NCBI GenBank assembly: GCA_000403255.2
Contig: KE159582.1
Span: 174,724-238,723 of the forward strand
Length of the DNA stretch: 64,000 nucleotides
Reading direction: 5' to 3'
Origin: Lachnospiraceae bacterium 3-1
GTDB lineage: Bacteria; Bacillota; Clostridia; Lachnospirales; Lachnospiraceae
The translations under genes and the position numbers were made by a program. Below, in pieces: positions 34,848 to 44,091 of the stretch (its first letter is position 1; each line of letters starts with the position of its first letter). The notes below the pieces were generated by a model, which did not search any database, was not told the origin of the DNA, and saw only the letters and a program-made list of their open reading frames with translations.

Positions 34848-35789
34848 ATGGATCATGGAAAAATACAAAGAGTTCTTTCTATTTATACCAGATTGGCAGG
34901 GGGCTATCTGATTCACAAGGCAGAGGAAGCCCAAAATTATGGTGTAAATGAGAGAACAATCCAGAGAGATATTGATGATATCAGAGATTTTATGGAATCG
35001 GAGATCGGGAATACAGGGATTGTCAATTACGTGCCATATAATCGCGCGGATAAGGGATTCCATATGGAACAGGTTGATCAGCCGAAGCTGACAAATGGAG
35101 AAATTCTTGCAATTTGTAAAATATTGCTTGACAGCAGGGCTTTTCCCAAAGGAGAAATGTCAGACATCTTAGATAAGCTGATTTCCTACTGCGTTCCAGA
35201 ACAGAATCAAAAGCAGGTAACAGAACTGATAAGAAACGAGGAATTTCATTATGTGGAGCCAAGGCATAAAACAAATTTTTTGGATACCATGTGGGAGATT
35301 GGACAGGCAATCAGAAATTGCCAATACATAGAAATGGATTATTTCAGGATGAAAGACAAAACTGTGGTAAAGCGGAAGGTAAAACCGGTTGCAATCATGT
35401 TTTCCGAGTATTATTTTTATCTGACGGCGTTTATTGAGGACAAAGAGGTTTTGAAGGATTTTGATGTCCGAAATGATTCTTTTCCCACCATCTACCGGAT
35501 CGATCGCATCAAAGATATGCGTATTTTAGAGGAAAAGTTCCATATCCCCTACAGCAGTCGGTTTGAAGAAGGAGAGTTCCGAAAAAGAATCCAGTTTATG
35601 TATGGAGGAAAATTGCAGAGGATAAAATTCAAATATTTTGGCAGTGATATTGACTCTGTTTTGGATAGGCTTCCCACAGCAAAAATTTTAAAAGAGGAGA
35701 AGGGCGTTTATACGGTCAGCGCCGAGGTTTTTGGCAAAGGGATTGACATGTGGATCAGAAGCCAAGGGCAATTGGTTGAACTTTTATGA
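34848..35789 (+). CDS. WYL-domain transcriptional regulator
   Basis: The 313-residue regulator has an N-terminal DeoR-like helix-turn-helix (GVNERTIQRDIDDIRDFME) and a WYL ligand domain around residues 140-235 (AIRNCQYIEMDYF, VKPVAIMFSEYYFYLTAFIE, YRIDRIKDMRI). A C-terminal extension ends the protein. WYL proteins sense nucleic-acid or nucleotide signals and often control phage-defence or DNA-damage genes. It lies immediately before the GTPase/HerA/nuclease operon. ATG 34848 with GGAGGT is preferred over the upstream TTG. Confidence 0.88.
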   Translation: MDHGKIQRVLSIYTRLAGGYLIHKAEEAQNYGVNERTIQRDIDDIRDFMESEIGNTGIVNYVPYNRADKGFHMEQVDQPKLTNGEILAICKILLDSRAFPKGEMSDILDKLISYCVPEQNQKQVTELIRNEEFHYVEPRHKTNFLDTMWEIGQAIRNCQYIEMDYFRMKDKTVVKRKVKPVAIMFSEYYFYLTAFIEDKEVLKDFDVRNDSFPTIYRIDRIKDMRILEEKFHIPYSSRFEEGEFRKRIQFMYGGKLQRIKFKYFGSDIDSVLDRLPTAKILKEEKGVYTVSAEVFGKGIDMWIRSQGQLVELL

Positions 35790-35813
35790 ATAGGCAAGAA
35801 AGAATAATAAAAA

Positions 35814-36149
35814 TTAGTCGGAATGATGTTGGAGCCATTCATCCATAAGTTGTTGAAGAATTTTTTGAGATGAAGAAGAAAGAGAACGGTATTTGTGGAG
35901 AAGGCATAGTTCATCTTTATTCAACTCAGTTTCTTGCACTTCTTCTATTTTGTGCGCAAAAGAAGAATAACCGATTAGATAATCAACAGATACATTGAAA
36001 AAATCGGCCATGTTTTTAAGCATATCTAAATCGGGTTCAACAATATGGTTTTCATATTTGTAAATAGATTGCTGGCTGGTATCAAGAATATCAGCCAGAG
36101 CCTGTTGGCTTAATCCTTTCGTAAGTCGTAGTACTTTTAAGTTTTTCAT
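35814..36149 (-). CDS. XRE-family HTH regulator
   Basis: The 111-residue protein starts MKNLKVLRLTKGLSQQALAD and carries a Cro/CI helix-turn-helix (TSQQSIYKYENHIVEPDLDM), then a short helical tail. The start at 36149 has AGGAG upstream; the longer reading to 36227 is only hydrophobic spill-over from the intergenic AT-rich DNA. It is divergent from the dynamin/HerA operon across about 130 bp and is therefore its likely local repressor. Confidence 0.85.
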   Translation of the reverse strand: MKNLKVLRLTKGLSQQALADILDTSQQSIYKYENHIVEPDLDMLKNMADFFNVSVDYLIGYSSFAHKIEEVQETELNKDELCLLHKYRSLSSSSQKILQQLMDEWLQHHSD

Positions 36150-36217
36150 GTAAGCTCTCCTAAATATACTTTTTATTGTAACAGGGATTGAAAGAAATAT
36201 GTAAAAACAAAAAAGAG

Positions 36218-36246
36218 TTGAAACCAAAACTAAAATAGATTAAAAT
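36218..36246 (+). promoter_or_regulatory. Promoter of the dynamin/HerA/nuclease operon
   Basis: TTGAAA (36218-36223) is separated by 17 bp from TAAAAT (36241-36246), and an ACGGAGG ribosome site follows before the first ATG. Confidence 0.6.
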
Positions 36247-36278
36247 AAAAGGATAAAAATGAAGAAACGGAGGAAAAA

Positions 36279-37877
36279 ATGGAAAAAATAGTACAGGCCC
36301 TAGAAGAAATTCAAGAGATGAACAATGCGTATGGAATTTCAAATGATTTAGCCAGTAAGACATTGGATGCGATGAAATATGCGAAAGTATGCACGCCTGT
36401 CATCGGAAAGTTCAGTTCCGGTAAGAGTGCATTGGTAAATACAATTTTAGGATACAACGGAAAACTGTTAAAGGAAAATATTACCCCGGAAACTGCAGTG
36501 CCTGCGGAAATTGTTTATTCTGAAGCTGAGGAATCTGTCATTGTCTTAGAAAATGACGGCCAGAGCAAGGAAATATCCCTGGGAGAGTTCAGAGATTATG
36601 AGACGGATGCTTCAAAAGTAAAGAGCGTGCGCCTCAATTTGACTAACAGTTTCCTGGAGGAAATTCCAGATGTGATGCTGGTAGATATGCCTGGTTTTGA
36701 GTCGGGGTATGAAGTTCACAATAAAGCGATTGATAATTATCTTCCCCAAAGCTTGGCTTATATAATAGCATTTCCGGCAGACGATATGATTGTAAGAAGC
36801 AGCGTTGGGAATATATTGCGGGAATTGTGCCTGAACGATATGCCGCTTTGCGTTGTAATTACCAAATATGACAAACGCAACGATGAATTTGAGATGACCT
36901 TCCAGAAAATGAAAGAAAGTCTGAAACGCTACGTGGGGGAACGCAGTATTCATTATTGCCGTACCAGCAGTTTTGAAGGAGAGGTTGAGGAGTTGGAGGA
37001 ATTCCTGAAGGAAATTCAGAAGGAATCACAGCAAATTTTGGCAGGGAAATTTGCAGGCGCTGCAAAAGGAATTATGGAAAACACGGAAAATTACCTGAAA
37101 ACCCTCCTTGCAAACAGCCAGTTATCAGAATCGGAACTGGCAGAACAAGAAGAGAAGCTACAGAGACAATTACAGGGGATGGAAACGAAATTTTCCAGGG
37201 AACAGGGAGATTTTCAACTGGAAATTTCTTCCTGTGTACAGGAAATCCAGGATGACGTGCAGCGCGCCATGGAAGCAGAAGAATCCACCCTGATTACCAT
37301 GGCCATGAATAACCAGAGCATCAACGAACATTTGAACAATGTTGTCCGCAGGGCAGTGACCGTAAGCGTGAAAAAAAGATTTCTTTCGAAAGTGGAAAAA
37401 TATCTGAAAAGAGTTGCCAAATGCATGAACGAGGAATCTTTCGGGGACGTTCATATTTCTTTTCATTATGATACGGAAAATCTGGGACAAGGCATTACAT
37501 CATCCGTTGTGGCAGTGGCAGCAGGCATTTTGCTGGGGCTGCCGATTTTAGGAGTAGTGGCGGCAATTGCCATGAAGTTCTTTGGGAACAGGAAGCGGGA
37601 AGAGGCGAAGCAGGAAATCAGGAGGAAACTGCAAAGCGAAGTGTTTCCAGAAGTGCTGTCTGAAGTAGGAAGCGGGATAGAGGCGGCAATTACAGAACAG
37701 ATGAAACTTGTCAATACGTCTATTGAAGAGGAGATTAAGACTCAGCGAGAAACCATAGAAAAAGCAATGTCAGATGTCCGGGAACAGACAGAAGATGAGA
37801 ATACCAGAAAAGAAGGGCTTGCCGCTGACATAGAAAGGGATTTAGAGAGGATAGGTGGACTCAAAGATGGCTTATGA
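36279..37877 (+). CDS. Dynamin-like GTPase 1 with hydrophobic paddle
   Basis: This 532-residue GTPase has P-loop GKFSSGKS (43-50), switch DMPG (136-139) and specificity TKYD (195-198). A long helical/coiled region follows (250-400). A hydrophobic hairpin VVAVAAGILLGLPILGVVAA (about 410-429) is flanked by basic residues, like the membrane-inserting paddle of bacterial dynamin-like proteins. It should bind and remodel the inner membrane in a GTP-dependent way. It opens a six-gene-plus operon and overlaps the next GTPase gene by 11 nt. Specific partners are unknown. Confidence 0.85.
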   Translation: MEKIVQALEEIQEMNNAYGISNDLASKTLDAMKYAKVCTPVIGKFSSGKSALVNTILGYNGKLLKENITPETAVPAEIVYSEAEESVIVLENDGQSKEISLGEFRDYETDASKVKSVRLNLTNSFLEEIPDVMLVDMPGFESGYEVHNKAIDNYLPQSLAYIIAFPADDMIVRSSVGNILRELCLNDMPLCVVITKYDKRNDEFEMTFQKMKESLKRYVGERSIHYCRTSSFEGEVEELEEFLKEIQKESQQILAGKFAGAAKGIMENTENYLKTLLANSQLSESELAEQEEKLQRQLQGMETKFSREQGDFQLEISSCVQEIQDDVQRAMEAEESTLITMAMNNQSINEHLNNVVRRAVTVSVKKRFLSKVEKYLKRVAKCMNEESFGDVHISFHYDTENLGQGITSSVVAVAAGILLGLPILGVVAAIAMKFFGNRKREEAKQEIRRKLQSEVFPEVLSEVGSGIEAAITEQMKLVNTSIEEEIKTQRETIEKAMSDVREQTEDENTRKEGLAADIERDLERIGGLKDGL

Positions 37878-39504
37878 TGAAGAAACATATGAAAAACTGG
37901 CGGGCAATTTCCAGCTATTGTGTAATATTATCCGGCAGAAATCCGAAGGGGAGCAGTTAAAGGTTGATTTATCCAGAATTGAGGAAATGATTCAGAAAAA
38001 GATACCGGACACATTGAAGGAAAATGCCCCGGAAGATTTTTATGAATTATACATAAACTTTAAATCGGAGTATGAAAAATTCAGAGATTTTATTTTGTAT
38101 GATAAATTGATTGGCAAAAATATTATTGCGCTGGGCGGCGGTTTTTCCAGCGGCAAGTCCAGTTTCTTAAACGCGTTAATGGGGAAACGGGTGCTTCCTG
38201 CGGATATCGACCCTTCCACATCAGTTCCTACCTATATTGTGAGTGGGGAGAAGCACGAGGTGTTAGGAATCAATGTGTTTGATGCAAAAGTGCAGATGCA
38301 GCCCAAAGATATTCGGAAAATTGCCCATGGATTCGGGGAACTAGAGGATGAAGAGGAGGAAAAGGTGGCAGATGCGGTTACCCTTGGACATGTACTAGAG
38401 AATATCTTTTTTTCCACCCCATTACATAAATACGACAGGATTGCATTTTTGGATACTCCGGGGTATTCCAAACCGGATTCCGAGAAATATTCGGCGAAAA
38501 CGGATGAGCAGATTGCAAGAGGACAGTTAAATGCCAGCAATTACATTCTCTGGTTTGTGCAGGCGGATGCTGGGACAATTACAGAGGAAGACATAAAGTT
38601 TATTAAGACTCTCCGGGAAGATACGCCAAAGCTGGTGATTGTGAATAAGGCAGACAAGAAGAACCTGAAGGACTTAAAAGAAATTATTTCCAAGATAAAA
38701 GCCAGCCTGGATATCAAAGGGGTGCGGTATGTGGATGTGTTTGCCTTTACCAGCAGGATAAATCAGGTGGAGAATGAAGAACTCTGCTCGTTTATAGAGG
38801 CGGATACGGAAAAGATTAAAAAGCAGATAGAGTCCTGGAACCGGCAGGTGTATGAATCAAATTTTGCAAGGAATTTTAAGATTCTGTTTGTCCGGTGCAG
38901 GGAATTCTATGAGGATGAAATCGACGAGGAAAGCCGGAAGCTGGTAAGGCTCAATACTTCCATCACAAAGCTGTCGGTAGAGGATGTTGACTCAGAAATC
39001 CTGGAGCCCCTGCAGTCTATGGTGCGTGATACACAAAAAACGGTCAATGAATTAAAGGACATCAGAGAGAAGCTGAAGGAATTGCAGGATGAATTTTTTA
39101 CAGAGATAAAGTTCATTTCAGATGTGGTAGGGATTGCCATGCCGGAGCCGTCAGAAATAGATTTGCTGCAGGATAATGTGCAAAATCCCATGGAACTGAT
39201 TGCGGAATATAAGAAAGAGAAAAACATTCAGACGGACCCTTCCATTGGGGATATGCTGCAGAGTGTATTTGAAGGAATTGAACCGGTAATCCATAAGCGG
39301 CCAGGAGGCAGTGAATACAAGGATGAACTGCTGGATGTTATTCTTGCTGCCTGCAATGTGGAGACAGAGGAGATCCATATTCATGATTGTGTAAAAAATA
39401 CAGAAGAGTATGCAGAGCTTTGTAAGTTGGAACATGAATCTGTTAAGATTGGCAATATCTTTGGGCGGACAGAAGAATACGCAGGAATTGTAAAATTACA
39501 GTAG
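37867..39504 (+). CDS. Dynamin-like GTPase 2
   Basis: This 545-residue protein has P-loop GGGFSSGKSS (90-99), DTPG (196-199) and NKAD (260-263), all intact. The preceding helical domain contains EDFYELYINFKSEYEKFRDF and a coiled-coil region lies after residue 320. There is no clear transmembrane hairpin, in contrast to GTPase 1, which suits a heteromeric pair with one membrane-inserting partner. The ATG overlaps GTPase 1; GTG 37855 is an alternative start. The C-terminal about 120 residues have no recognised domain. Confidence 0.83.
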   Translation: MAYDEETYEKLAGNFQLLCNIIRQKSEGEQLKVDLSRIEEMIQKKIPDTLKENAPEDFYELYINFKSEYEKFRDFILYDKLIGKNIIALGGGFSSGKSSFLNALMGKRVLPADIDPSTSVPTYIVSGEKHEVLGINVFDAKVQMQPKDIRKIAHGFGELEDEEEEKVADAVTLGHVLENIFFSTPLHKYDRIAFLDTPGYSKPDSEKYSAKTDEQIARGQLNASNYILWFVQADAGTITEEDIKFIKTLREDTPKLVIVNKADKKNLKDLKEIISKIKASLDIKGVRYVDVFAFTSRINQVENEELCSFIEADTEKIKKQIESWNRQVYESNFARNFKILFVRCREFYEDEIDEESRKLVRLNTSITKLSVEDVDSEILEPLQSMVRDTQKTVNELKDIREKLKELQDEFFTEIKFISDVVGIAMPEPSEIDLLQDNVQNPMELIAEYKKEKNIQTDPSIGDMLQSVFEGIEPVIHKRPGGSEYKDELLDVILAACNVETEEIHIHDCVKNTEEYAELCKLEHESVKIGNIFGRTEEYAGIVKLQ

Positions 39505-39517
39505 GAGAACAAAAAAG

Positions 39518-40762
39518 ATGGGAAAGATAGAGGAAAATATTTTAGAAATCCGTAATCATTTTATGGAATTGCAAAATGAAAAATATACGATCCACAATGG
39601 CAGGCTTTCGGACAAGGAAGAATATCTGAAATCCCTGTATGTTCAGATGCTGTCTACCGTTGTGCAGTATGAGAATGATGTCACAGAAATGCAGTTATTG
39701 TTTCTGCAACGGATTGTGAAAGGGCTGTGTTGTGAACTGAAGACAGAGGATTATATGAGGAAGGCGCTGGATATTTCTATGGTGGAAGTGAAGGAATTTG
39801 CAGATGCTTACCAGTCAGAGGAAGGCAGGTATTATTTCGCGTTGAATGGCATGATTCTGTCGGCCCTTGGTGAGAGGGATGACAGCAATTATGAATATCT
39901 GGCGGAACTGATCCAGATACTTGGGATTCACATTACAGAACTGAGGTACCTTTCGAAAGTGGCGGAGTCTGTGCTGATGCAAAGCTCTGAAATTTTTGAT
40001 GAAGCAAAAAAAATGATGACGGAGGAACTGGGCTTTTTAGATCTTACAGGTTATATCAGGAATTTCTACGCAGGGGCTGTGGTTGACAGTAAGAGCGTAG
40101 TGATTTATTCTGCGCCGGAGAAGCAGGTGGTTCATAGCCTGGAGACAGGGGGTATGGAGTTTTACCAGCGGAAAGTGGTTTTTGCCAACATAGAAATCAA
40201 TGTAGCTGGTGAATGGCAGTTTCATGGCTGCGAAGAAGTAAGGTTTGAGAACTGTACAATAAATGGAGATGGAGGATATTTATTCCTGCAGGGAGTGGGA
40301 AGTTTTCAAATGGAGGGATGTAAGGTGCGTAAGTTTGACAACTCCTTTGCGCATTTGGAATCTGTTGGAAATGTATTGGTTGTGTCCAATGTATTCAGTG
40401 AATGTGGCCGAGCAGAAAGTAGGCGGGAGAAGATAGTAGGTGGAGGAGTGTTTTGCTATAAGGGAGAAGGGGAATCTGTGGTTTTTGATGGGAATTATAT
40501 ACAGAATGTCTATATAATAAATACTAGTGCTTATGGAACAGCAAGTGGAGCCTTTTTTGGTTTAAAAAGCAGTGAGGGAAATATGTGCTTAAAGGAGATT
40601 GAGGTAAAGAATAATATATTCACAGGGGGCATGTGTATAAGTGCGGAAAATGCATGGTATAGAGACCTGGAATGCTTAATATTTTATAGAAAGGCACAAG
40701 GAGTGTCTGAAAAAGACAATACCGTAAAAGGCGGAATTACAAGAATCATTGCAAAGGGATGA
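39518..40762 (+). CDS. TerB-like plus beta-helix-like protein
   Basis: The 414-residue protein has an all-helical N-terminal domain (about 40-160; MLSTVVQYENDVTEMQLLFL, LAELIQILGIHITELRYLSK) similar to TerB folds. A C-terminal half (180-400) follows with repeating short beta-strand units (VVFANIEINVAGEWQFHGCE, EVRFENCTINGDGGYLFLQG, GNVLVVSNVFSECGRAES) typical of a right-handed parallel beta-helix. No signal peptide. Beta-helices usually bind polysaccharide or form elongated scaffolds. It lies between GTPase 2 and the next TerB-like protein. The fold calls are from pattern only. Confidence 0.6.
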   Translation: MGKIEENILEIRNHFMELQNEKYTIHNGRLSDKEEYLKSLYVQMLSTVVQYENDVTEMQLLFLQRIVKGLCCELKTEDYMRKALDISMVEVKEFADAYQSEEGRYYFALNGMILSALGERDDSNYEYLAELIQILGIHITELRYLSKVAESVLMQSSEIFDEAKKMMTEELGFLDLTGYIRNFYAGAVVDSKSVVIYSAPEKQVVHSLETGGMEFYQRKVVFANIEINVAGEWQFHGCEEVRFENCTINGDGGYLFLQGVGSFQMEGCKVRKFDNSFAHLESVGNVLVVSNVFSECGRAESRREKIVGGGVFCYKGEGESVVFDGNYIQNVYIINTSAYGTASGAFFGLKSSEGNMCLKEIEVKNNIFTGGMCISAENAWYRDLECLIFYRKAQGVSEKDNTVKGGITRIIAKG

Positions 40763-40844
40763 AACAGAATATAAAACAGTATGAAAATCGGTATCGTGAT
40801 GCTGCAGTTTTTATATTTAGAAAATGGGAGAAAGGAACCAAACT

Positions 40845-41942
40845 ATGAACTTAACAGACCTTCAGAAGGAACTTCGTTCCATGGAAGAACATATCTCTGA
40901 ACTCCAGAAGGCGATAGAAGAGATGAAGCCCAAAACAAAGGAAGAAGCGAAAAAAGATTTTGCCACAATTACAAGACTGGCCTTGCAATATCCCATAAAG
41001 GACACAGGTGTATCCAAAGTTACCTCTGTGCTCCAAAAAGAATACATGCAGGCTCTTTCCTGGCTGTTGATGTCTTCAGAAGGTAAGATAAAAGATCGCT
41101 TATTATATTTATGCAGAATAGCGTCAGGATGTGGGATGGAGCTGCATGCGGAAGAACTGTATCAGGCGGGCTTGGAATTCCAGCCAGAGGATATGGAAAA
41201 AATCTGCATGGATCTTCAGAAACTGAAATATGCGTTCCTGGCAGATGCGCTGGTGATTGCCAATATTTCTGGGGAAGCGTCGGGAAAAGAGATTTCATTG
41301 ATTGCGGACATTGCCAGGGTATTTGGTTGCGAAAAAGAGGAGATAGAAATAACCGGGCTGGTTGCAAAAGGAATATTAACCGAAGATTGGGATGTTTTGG
41401 AGAAAGCGCCCGCTCCCAAGAAAGACAGATGGACAATAAAAGAAAATTTTAAGGGATTAATTCCAGAAGAATGGATCATCTCCCACCGCAGGGAATGTGG
41501 GAGATTATGTGTGAAGAAATATGAAAAATCTATAGAAGATAAGATTGCTGCAAGCGTATTAGGGGCAATGAAAGGGATTCGAGCTCAGGCTGATAGGTCT
41601 GAACCTTTGTGTTTTATCAAAAGCCGCCTTCAGGCGGGGGAATTGGTAAAAGGTGGAGATGTGCTTGTTACATATGAGAGAGAGATGTCTGAGAAAGAGA
41701 GGTGGCTTGAACAAGGAAGCTTCTTCTGGGCAAACGAATCTCAAGAAAAACTTGCGAAAAAGGAAGAAAACATATACGCTCCCTGCGACGGAATGGTTTT
41801 CTTTCTGGAAGACAGCGAAAAAGATGCAGAAACCAACAATGAGATGAAATATATTACAGTCTATGTAGTATCATATTTTGATGATTACCAGAAGTTATCA
41901 AGATGGTATCGGAAAAATAGGATGAGGAAGGAGAAACAGTAA
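40845..41942 (+). CDS. TerB-like protein with barrel-sandwich-like tail
   Basis: The 365-residue protein starts with a coiled coil (LTDLQKELRSMEEHISELQK, residues 3-22). A TerB-like helical domain follows (LKYAFLADALVIANISGEAS, ISLIADIARVFGCEKEEIEI). The C-terminal region, LQAGELVKGGDVLVTYE and later IYAPCDGMVFFLED, looks like the two halves of a barrel-sandwich hybrid (HlyD/biotinyl-lipoyl-like) domain. ATG 40845 has GGGAGAAAGGA upstream. The stop overlaps the next ATG (TAATG). HlyD-like domains often bridge membrane machines, which would fit a pump-associated complex. Inference. Confidence 0.6.
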   Translation: MNLTDLQKELRSMEEHISELQKAIEEMKPKTKEEAKKDFATITRLALQYPIKDTGVSKVTSVLQKEYMQALSWLLMSSEGKIKDRLLYLCRIASGCGMELHAEELYQAGLEFQPEDMEKICMDLQKLKYAFLADALVIANISGEASGKEISLIADIARVFGCEKEEIEITGLVAKGILTEDWDVLEKAPAPKKDRWTIKENFKGLIPEEWIISHRRECGRLCVKKYEKSIEDKIAASVLGAMKGIRAQADRSEPLCFIKSRLQAGELVKGGDVLVTYEREMSEKERWLEQGSFFWANESQEKLAKKEENIYAPCDGMVFFLEDSEKDAETNNEMKYITVYVVSYFDDYQKLSRWYRKNRMRKEKQ

Positions 41943-44080
41943 TGGCATTATTTACAGCAGATAACCCCCAGTTTGAGGATTTTACAGCCAATATAGGCGG
42001 AATGATTGCAGAACTTGCAGAGGTTGCCAGGGAGGAGGATATCAGGAGACTGGAAAAATTTGCCGTGGATTTTAAGTTAAAGACGGAGGATTTCTACCGT
42101 GAAAACCGCAAGCTGAACATAGGCGTGGTAGGTCAGGTGAAAGCAGGAAAATCCTCCTTCCTAAACACATTGCTCTTTGAGGGCAAAGAGATTCTGCCAA
42201 AAGCCTCCACCCCTAAAACTGCCACATTAACTAAAATGGAATATTCCAAGGACAACATTATTCAGGTAGAGTATTATTCCCCGGAAGAATGGGAAGTGTT
42301 AGAAGAAAATGCGGTGGTGGATCTGGATGACGAAATCTATACTTCCGCCCGGGAAATTGTTGATATGGTACAAAGGAACGGAGTGGATCCCCATCCATAT
42401 CTGGAAAAAGGCATGGAAAAAATTGAATTTGGGACATATGAGGATTTGATTTCCCATCTCAATGAATACGTGGGCGAAGACGGAAAATATACGCCTATTG
42501 TAAAAGCAGTGACCCTTTTCCTGAATAAAGAAGAATTTCAGGGGCTTTCCATTGTGGATACACCGGGACTGAATGATCCAATCGCTTCCCGGACCATCCG
42601 TACCAAGGAATTTATGGAGATCTGCGATGTGGTATTTTTTTTGAGCCAGTCTGGGAGTTTTTTGGACAAAAGTGACTGGACTTTGTTATCTAGCCAGCTT
42701 CCCCAGAAAGGGGTAAAGCGGCTTGTTTTGATTGCAAGCAAATATGACAGCGGAATTCGTGATGTTTTAAGAGTTCAGGAAGAAGACGACATTTTCGGCG
42801 AGGATGAAAATACAGCCGATAATATTCCAAAGGCCGGTAAACTCATTCGGCGGAAATTAAAAAAACGCGCAAAAAGCAAAGTTCAGGAATTTGTGAAAGA
42901 TTTGGAAGCAAGGGGCAGCTCTTCGGAATTGATAGAAGTGATAAAGCAATGTGCAGACCCTTTAATGGTTTCCTCCCTTGCTTATAATATGTCAGGCAAA
43001 CAGCAGCAGGATTACAGTCCGGAAGAAAAAAATATCTACTCCGCCCTGAAAATGTTTTCCGAGGATATGGAAGCTGATTTGAAATTATTGGGAAATTTTG
43101 ATGAGGTAAAGCATCTGTTTTCCGAGGTAGTGGAGGAAAAAGAAAAAATCCTGGAAAGTAAGTCCAGAAGCTTTATCCCAAATGCCACAGAGGAAGCAGG
43201 GAACCTGCTTACCTCTTTCCAGGAGAAGGCGCAAAAGAGGATTCAGGCATTGGAAAAAAATGACAGGGAACAGCTTTTAGAGCAGAAGAAATCTATGGAA
43301 GGACAGATGGGAAACATTCGGGCAGACATATCTAACGTTTTCGGGGAATTTAACGCCAGGCTGGAATCGGAAAAGGCAGAAGGAATCCGGGAACTGCGAG
43401 GAGCCGGGAAGGACTACCTGGAGATCAAGGAGCGGACAGGGACAACTACCCATACCGGTTCTTACACCACAGGTCATTTGTTCTGGAAGAAGACCCATTT
43501 TTACCAGTATGAGGAACATTATTCCTACTGCATTGCTGCAGATGCCATAGAGAATCTGAGAAAATATGGGATTGACGCAACCAATCAGGTAGAAGAGGTA
43601 TTTACCCAAGCGTTGCAGTTAAAAGAGATGAAGCGGAAGATATTGAATGTGGTAGTTAATAATTTTGACCTTGGAAGTGAAACATATGATTCTTCCTTGT
43701 TTCGGATCATGGTGGAAGAAACGGTAAGCGCCATAGAATTTCCAGTGTTTCAGATAGATATATCAGATGCAATGGATAAAATTACAGGGAAATTTACCGG
43801 AGAGATTACTTCCGCAGAACAGAAAACAGAATTGGCCGCCGCCCTTCAGCGGGCAGTTTCACGCATTTATAACGAGCTGTGTGAAAAATTGTCCCTTACT
43901 GTCAGGGAGTTTAAAGAATCTATGGCAGCGATTCAAGAAAAAATAGAGGATTCGCTTCTTAAAAATATTGTAGAAGAATTTGATGCTTTGGCACTGCAGT
44001 GCCAGAATAAGGAAACGGAGATTGCTGGATATCAGGAATATGTTTCCAGGCTGGAAAATTGCAGGAAAAGATTACATTAG
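41942..44080 (+). CDS. Dynamin-like GTPase 3
   Basis: This 712-residue GTPase has P-loop GQVKAGKSS (64-72), DTPG (206-209) and SKYD (266-269, in the NKxD position). TPKTATLTK around 90-98 is the probable switch I. Long helical arms (400-500, 590-712) complete the dynamin-like layout. There is no obvious hydrophobic paddle. It is the longest of the three and clearly a different subfamily from GTPases 1 and 2. The start is fixed by coupling to the preceding stop. It is 11 nt upstream of the HerA-like gene. Confidence 0.83.
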   Translation: MALFTADNPQFEDFTANIGGMIAELAEVAREEDIRRLEKFAVDFKLKTEDFYRENRKLNIGVVGQVKAGKSSFLNTLLFEGKEILPKASTPKTATLTKMEYSKDNIIQVEYYSPEEWEVLEENAVVDLDDEIYTSAREIVDMVQRNGVDPHPYLEKGMEKIEFGTYEDLISHLNEYVGEDGKYTPIVKAVTLFLNKEEFQGLSIVDTPGLNDPIASRTIRTKEFMEICDVVFFLSQSGSFLDKSDWTLLSSQLPQKGVKRLVLIASKYDSGIRDVLRVQEEDDIFGEDENTADNIPKAGKLIRRKLKKRAKSKVQEFVKDLEARGSSSELIEVIKQCADPLMVSSLAYNMSGKQQQDYSPEEKNIYSALKMFSEDMEADLKLLGNFDEVKHLFSEVVEEKEKILESKSRSFIPNATEEAGNLLTSFQEKAQKRIQALEKNDREQLLEQKKSMEGQMGNIRADISNVFGEFNARLESEKAEGIRELRGAGKDYLEIKERTGTTTHTGSYTTGHLFWKKTHFYQYEEHYSYCIAADAIENLRKYGIDATNQVEEVFTQALQLKEMKRKILNVVVNNFDLGSETYDSSLFRIMVEETVSAIEFPVFQIDISDAMDKITGKFTGEITSAEQKTELAAALQRAVSRIYNELCEKLSLTVREFKESMAAIQEKIEDSLLKNIVEEFDALALQCQNKETEIAGYQEYVSRLENCRKRLH

Positions 44081-44091
44081 AGGAAAAAACT

